Source: Candidatus Woesearchaeota archaeon
GTDB taxonomy: Archaea > Nanobdellota > Nanobdellia > Woesearchaeales > WJKL01
Direction of reading: 5' to 3'
Assembly: GCA_019322455.1 (NCBI GenBank)
Contig: JAHWIT010000148.1
Span: forward strand, 1 to 8,107
Length of the DNA stretch: 8,107 nucleotides
The notes under the pieces: model-generated
Databases searched by the model: none
The model's input: only the letters and a program-made list of their open reading frames with translations
What the model was told of the DNA's origin: nothing
Shown here: positions 5,834 to 8,107 of the stretch, one piece after another
Numbering within the stretch: the stretch's first letter is position 1
Layout of the letters: every line of letters starts with the position of its first letter
Position numbers and translations under genes: made by a program

Positions 5834-5948
5834 TTTTTTATCTGACGAATTTGGGACAGGTGTTTTGAGAATTCTTGGGTTTGAGGGGCTGTAGTGGTGG
5901 AATTGATGTATGGGTTCTCTTAACATGAATATGTTATGGGCGAGCGTT
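5834..5948 (+). repeat. Modular repeat unit V (module B + end of C)
   Basis: The 25-nt B block is at 5834-5858. The start-like segment is altered (GTGGTGGAATTG), and only the last part of C remains (TTATGGGCGAGCGTT, 5934-5948). A clear module A is not visible. A 6-bp inverted repeat, TAACAT/ATGTTA, lies at 5921-5936. Confidence 0.7.
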
Positions 5949-5994
5949 ATAAGGGCAAACCTGTATTGCTGCAACTTGATACAGTTTGCCTTAT
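5949..5994. repeat. Imperfect inverted repeat upstream of the 117-aa gene
   Basis: ATAAGGGCAAACCTGTAT (5949-5966) is the reverse complement of ATACAGTTTGCCTTAT (5979-5994) apart from two single-base bulges, with a 12-nt loop. It sits between repeat unit V and the TATA box, so it is a candidate operator or the end of an upstream hairpin. Confidence 0.55.
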
Positions 5995-6011
5995 TGCACG
6001 AATAATAGAAG

Positions 6012-6020
6012 ATTTAAATA
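6012..6020 (+). promoter_or_regulatory. TATA box of the 117-aa gene
   Basis: GAAG followed by ATTTAAATA, centred 26 nt before the ATG at 6042, predicts a leaderless mRNA. An imperfect inverted repeat (5949-5994) lies just upstream. Confidence 0.6.
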
Positions 6021-6041
6021 CTACTCACATTTGCCCAAGCC

Positions 6042-6395
6042 ATGGCAACAGTAGTATATTCTAATACAAAAAGAATAGTAAAAGTAGATAGTGATGACTA
6101 TGAGAGGGATCTACTTGAGGGTTTATTGAGATCAGAAGGCATAGAAAGAGATAACACTGGTCACCCTAAAATTGGGCTTACAGGACGTTTACAATTTTAT
6201 AAATCAAGAAATGTTGGTTTGCTTTATGTTACTATAATTGAATTTGATCATAAGAAAAGTCCATATTCTACAAATCTATTTGTGGCTAATGGAAGTGATC
6301 TTAAAGTAATAGATAATTTGGTAAAGAAAATACGTGAACTTTATGAAAGTATGGGATATAAGCCAGAGGATAGTGGACATGGTGTTTTTGGATGA
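6042..6395 (+). CDS. Unknown protein, 117 aa
   Basis: The product starts MATVVYSNTKRIVKVDSDDY. The first part alternates beta-like stretches with charged turns (KIGLTGRLQFYKSRNVGLLY, 43-62, followed by VTIIEFDHKK). The last third is a likely helix (LKVIDNLVKKIRELYESMGY) ending in a Gly- and Asp-rich tail. This is consistent with a compact alpha/beta domain; no catalytic motif, signal peptide or membrane segment is visible and no family is recognised. It has its own leaderless promoter and is flanked by repeat units V and VI, so it stands alone as a one-gene segment. Oligo-T tracts downstream (from 6450) may end its transcript. Confidence 0.7.
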   Translation: MATVVYSNTKRIVKVDSDDYERDLLEGLLRSEGIERDNTGHPKIGLTGRLQFYKSRNVGLLYVTIIEFDHKKSPYSTNLFVANGSDLKVIDNLVKKIRELYESMGYKPEDSGHGVFG

Positions 6396-6426
6396 ATAAT
6401 TAAAAGAAAATATACTAAAAGAATAT

Positions 6427-6642
6427 GAAAGCTTAGGAAAAAATAATAATTTTTTAGGTTTATTAATATTTTTTTTATCTGACGAATTTGGGACAACTGA
6501 TTGCTGAATTCTTAGTCCTGAGGAGCTGAGATGGCGGAATTAGTGTATGGGTGCTCTCAAAGAGAGTTATCTAAGATGTGTATGATGCGTTTGCCTGGCT
6601 CGCCTAACTTCACCTGCAAACAGTTGTGGGCGAGCGTTGATT
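6427..6642 (+). repeat. Modular repeat unit VI (modules A + B + C, most complete)
   Basis: This unit fills most of the 344-nt gap between the 117-aa gene and the winged-helix gene. It has AGCTTAGGAAAAAAT (degenerate A), two T tracts, the 25-nt B block at 6471-6495, GAGATGGCGGAATTA at 6528-6542, and module C from GCGTTTGCCTGGCTCGCC to GGGCGAGCGTTGATT (6642). It shows the full module order that the other copies retain only in part. Confidence 0.75.
6469..6476 (+). terminator. Oligo-T tract after the 117-aa gene
   Basis: A T6 run at 6450-6455 and a T8 run at 6469-6476 follow the stop codon within 80 nt, a typical archaeal termination pattern. The second run is the start of the conserved B block in repeat unit VI. 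Confidence 0.4.
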
Positions 6643-6674
6643 GTATTTATTTTCAATATCGAAAATATAGCTAA
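6531..6674 (+). pseudogene. Short frame across repeat unit VI (47 codons)
   Basis: ATG at 6531, preceded by GAGGAG with a 5-nt spacing, opens MAELVYGCSQRELSKMCMMR, then LPGSPNFTCKQLWASVD and a short tail, ending at TAA 6672-6674. It spans modules B and C of the repeat. The corresponding frame in unit V has a TAA after eight residues of similar sequence, and in unit III a TAG replaces the Gln codon. It may be the most intact remnant of a small gene from which the repeats derive, or a frame open by chance in a noncoding element. The tail runs into the palindrome that seems to belong to the next promoter, which argues against a functional product. Confidence 0.3.
6648..6667. promoter_or_regulatory. 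Second copy of the 20-bp palindrome, before the winged-helix operon
   Basis: TATTTTCAATATCGAAAATA differs from the copy at 1171-1190 in one base, leaving one mismatched pair. It lies 18 nt upstream of the TATA box at 6686 and 12 nt from the start of GTTGATT in repeat unit VI. Confidence 0.6.
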
Positions 6675-6685
6675 AAATAGAAAAG

Positions 6686-6696
6686 TTTATATATTA
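6686..6696 (+). promoter_or_regulatory. TATA box of the winged-helix/nucleotidyltransferase operon
   Basis: GAAAAG followed by TTTATATATTA is a good BRE plus TATA match. It predicts transcription from about 6715 and a leader of roughly 25 nt before the ATG at 6740. Confidence 0.65.
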
Positions 6697-6703
6697 ATTC
6701 GTA

Positions 6704-6737
6704 TACATCACACTTTGAAAATAATTTTAGTGATGTA
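6704..6737. promoter_or_regulatory. 8-bp inverted repeat across the predicted start site: candidate autoregulatory operator
   Basis: TACATCAC (6704-6711) and GTGATGTA (6730-6737) are perfect reverse complements separated by 18 nt. They bracket the predicted transcription start and end two bases before the start codon. AbiEi-type antitoxins are known to repress their own operons by binding inverted repeats at the promoter, so this is a natural operator candidate; a leader hairpin is the alternative. Confidence 0.5.
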
Positions 6738-6739
6738 GA

Positions 6740-7366
6740 ATGAATTTAGAAAAACTTGCTAAAAGAATTGAAGGCTTGCAAACAGTATCATCTATATGCA
6801 AATTATTAAAGATAGATAAGAGAACAGCTATAAACTATATTTCTATGCTCCGAAAAAAGGGATTCTTAGAGACGATGTACGGCAAAAGGAGAATAAGAAT
6901 GTATAAAATAAGTCCTGCGATAAAAAAAAAAGTTGGATATCCTGGTCTATATGAAATTATAAATAAACATTCAAAAGTAAAAATCATTGGCAGATATGAA
7001 CATAAAGTGTATGCACATAAATTAACAGTAGAAGAAGCAATCATTAGAGCTATAAAGACTAAGGGATTTAGGGTTATTTTAGCTGCCTTAGGTTTGTTTA
7101 ATAAAATTGAAAATTGGCAGTTAATTAATAAATTATCAAAAAAAGAAAATATTGGTCGTAAAATAGGAGCTTTATATGATATAGCTAGAAAAAGTTTTAG
7201 GGTTAAACGAATGGATGAAAGAACTAGAAAATCTTTATTAAAAAGCAAGGTTGATGGTAAGTATATCATAGATAGAATAAAAAGCAAAGATTTTAAGAAT
7301 ATAGAAAAAATATGGAAAGTTTATATTCCTTTTAATAAAGCTGATTTAGAGGTGTATAAAGAATGA
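6740..7366 (+). CDS. Winged-helix protein, putative antitoxin partner of the nucleotidyltransferase
   Basis: The 208-residue basic protein begins with a winged-helix domain (about 1-58): VSSICKLLKIDKRTAINYIS (16-35) has the helix-turn-helix pattern, followed by LRKKGFLETMYGKRRIRMYK, the usual recognition-helix-plus-wing layout. A helical region with many Lys and Arg follows (about 65-208), which I cannot assign. The gene overlaps the nucleotidyltransferase gene by 4 nt (ATGA), so the two are translated together. A DNA-binding protein upstream of an MNT-fold nucleotidyltransferase is the order seen in AbiEi/AbiEii toxin-antitoxin operons, in which the first protein is antitoxin and repressor. 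This match rests on layout, not on sequence I can align to AbiEi. It could equally be a transcription regulator of a metabolic nucleotidyltransferase. Confidence 0.75.
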   Translation: MNLEKLAKRIEGLQTVSSICKLLKIDKRTAINYISMLRKKGFLETMYGKRRIRMYKISPAIKKKVGYPGLYEIINKHSKVKIIGRYEHKVYAHKLTVEEAIIRAIKTKGFRVILAALGLFNKIENWQLINKLSKKENIGRKIGALYDIARKSFRVKRMDERTRKSLLKSKVDGKYIIDRIKSKDFKNIEKIWKVYIPFNKADLEVYKE

Positions 7367-8061
7367 TCACATTTAAAGAACAGATAGAATTATTTAAGCT
7401 GATAGGCCGGGAATTGAAAAAAAAGATAGAATGCTTTGCTATCGGCGGGTCTGCAATGATGTTTTATGGCGCTAAAGAAACAACAAAAGATGTTGATTTG
7501 GTTTTTATGGAAAAAAAAGATTTTGATCTGATTAAAAAAACTCTTTATAAAATTGGCTTTAATGAAAAGAAGAATATTGTTAAAATTTTTGAACACTATG
7601 AAGTTGCTGAGAAAAAACCTGTAATGATGGAGGGCAGAGATACCAGATTTGATCTTTTTCTAAAAGAGGTAATATCTTTTAAAATTTCTGATTCAATATT
7701 AGAAAGAGCAAGAGAAATACATGAATTTGAAAATTTAATAATAAAAACTATTAGTCCTGAAGATATCATTCTGCTTAAATGCGCTACTGAAAGAGAGAAA
7801 GACAGGGAAGACGCTTTTGAATTAATAAAAAGATTTAATATTGATTGGGTCGTGATAATTAAGGAAAGTTTACATCAAACTAAAATTGGAGGAGATGTTT
7901 TTCCTGTATTCTTATTTGATTTTTTATTTGAACTAAAACAGAAATTCAAAGTAGATATTCCTAATAAGGTTTTGGAAAAAATAAGAGATATTGGTGAACA
8001 AGAGATGGTTAGGATTATTAAAACAGGCAGACATATCAAAATTACAAAATACAAAAAGTAA
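7363..8061 (+). CDS. MNT-fold nucleotidyltransferase (AbiEii/DUF6036-like), putative toxin
   Basis: The 232-residue protein carries the nucleotidyltransferase signature. AIGGSAMMFYGAKETTKDVD (26-45) contains the GGS phosphate-binding turn and, about 13 residues later, the paired metal-binding Asp43 and Asp45. A third acidic residue is likely Asp97 in TRFDLFL. SPEDIILLKCATEREKDRED (131-150) follows the PEDxxxxK...R.KD.ED pattern common in these enzymes after the catalytic core. The C terminus is helical and basic. Such enzymes transfer a nucleotide to protein, RNA or small molecules; AbiEii-type toxins modify tRNA acceptor ends. A GAGGTG ribosome-binding site lies 8 nt before the ATG, unlike the leaderless first genes in this window, and the start overlaps the upstream stop. 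A solitary metabolic or defence role is possible. Confidence 0.85.
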   Translation: MITFKEQIELFKLIGRELKKKIECFAIGGSAMMFYGAKETTKDVDLVFMEKKDFDLIKKTLYKIGFNEKKNIVKIFEHYEVAEKKPVMMEGRDTRFDLFLKEVISFKISDSILERAREIHEFENLIIKTISPEDIILLKCATEREKDREDAFELIKRFNIDWVVIIKESLHQTKIGGDVFPVFLFDFLFELKQKFKVDIPNKVLEKIRDIGEQEMVRIIKTGRHIKITKYKK

Positions 8062-8107
8062 ATTTTGTTTCAGATAAATTCATAATATGCTTTATCATTG
8101 AAGAAAG

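Noticed and set aside
1074..6642. CRISPR array
   Set aside because: Repeats are long, modular, unequally spaced by whole genes, and no short regular spacers or cas genes are seen.
6835..7287. Minus-strand 150-codon hydrophobic frame inside the winged-helix gene
   Set aside because: Its membrane-like composition is the expected antisense image of a Lys-rich gene, and the plus-strand gene has promoter and operon support.
1..8107. A bacterial origin for the whole window, suggested by sigma factors
   Set aside because: TATA spacing near -27 with leaderless starts is consistent across genes and does not fit -10/-35 promoters; still only an inference without marker genes.
8062..8107. A seventh repeat unit after the nucleotidyltransferase gene
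   Set aside because: None of the A, B or C modules is present in the last 46 bases, and the window ends there.

Overview
The window reads as AT-rich archaeal DNA, most likely from a DPANN-type lineage (Woesearchaeota/Pacearchaeota-like); the lineage is an inference. The main evidence is promoter architecture. Six genes have an A/T-rich TATA box centred about 26-33 nt upstream of the start codon and no Shine-Dalgarno sequence, the arrangement expected for archaeal TBP/TFB promoters with leaderless or very short-leader mRNAs. The one clearly internal operon gene (7363) does have a GAGGTG ribosome-binding site.

Left part (1-2453): a truncated minus-strand gene at the edge, then two divergent genes for bacterial-type transcription initiation factors. 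The minus-strand gene (187-1047) is a compact sigma-54 (RpoN) homologue with a clear RpoN box. The plus-strand gene (1245-2453) is a sigma-70 family protein with regions 2, 3 and 4. Both sit behind archaeal-type promoters, so they look like resident archaeal genes rather than an assembly chimera. Archaea initiate with TBP/TFB/TFE, so the role of these two proteins is the main puzzle.

Middle part (2454-6400): minus-strand genes for a Hanks-type Ser/Thr kinase, a Tat-exported transglutaminase-like protein, a 69-residue acidic protein and a 127-residue unknown protein, then a plus-strand 117-residue unknown protein. Between them lie broken coding pieces: a C-terminal fragment resembling threonyl-tRNA synthetase, a frameshifted small gene and a stop-interrupted fragment.

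Right part (6740-8061): a two-gene operon with a 4-nt overlap, a winged-helix protein followed by an MNT-fold nucleotidyltransferase. The layout resembles AbiE-like (type IV) toxin-antitoxin pairs. An 8-bp inverted repeat spans its predicted transcription start.

The intergenic spaces hold six copies of a modular repeat, all in the same orientation, built from modules A (GTTAGGG plus an oligo-T tract), B (an identical 25-nt block, then a start-codon-like segment) and C (GGCTCGCC...GGGCGAGCG). Different copies keep different modules. The repeats supply the core promoter of at least two genes, may be decayed copies of a small coding unit, and have some formal likeness to cassette-boundary (attC-like) sites. 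Two of them lead into an almost identical 20-bp palindrome in front of the sigma-70 gene and the toxin-antitoxin-like operon, suggesting a shared regulator.
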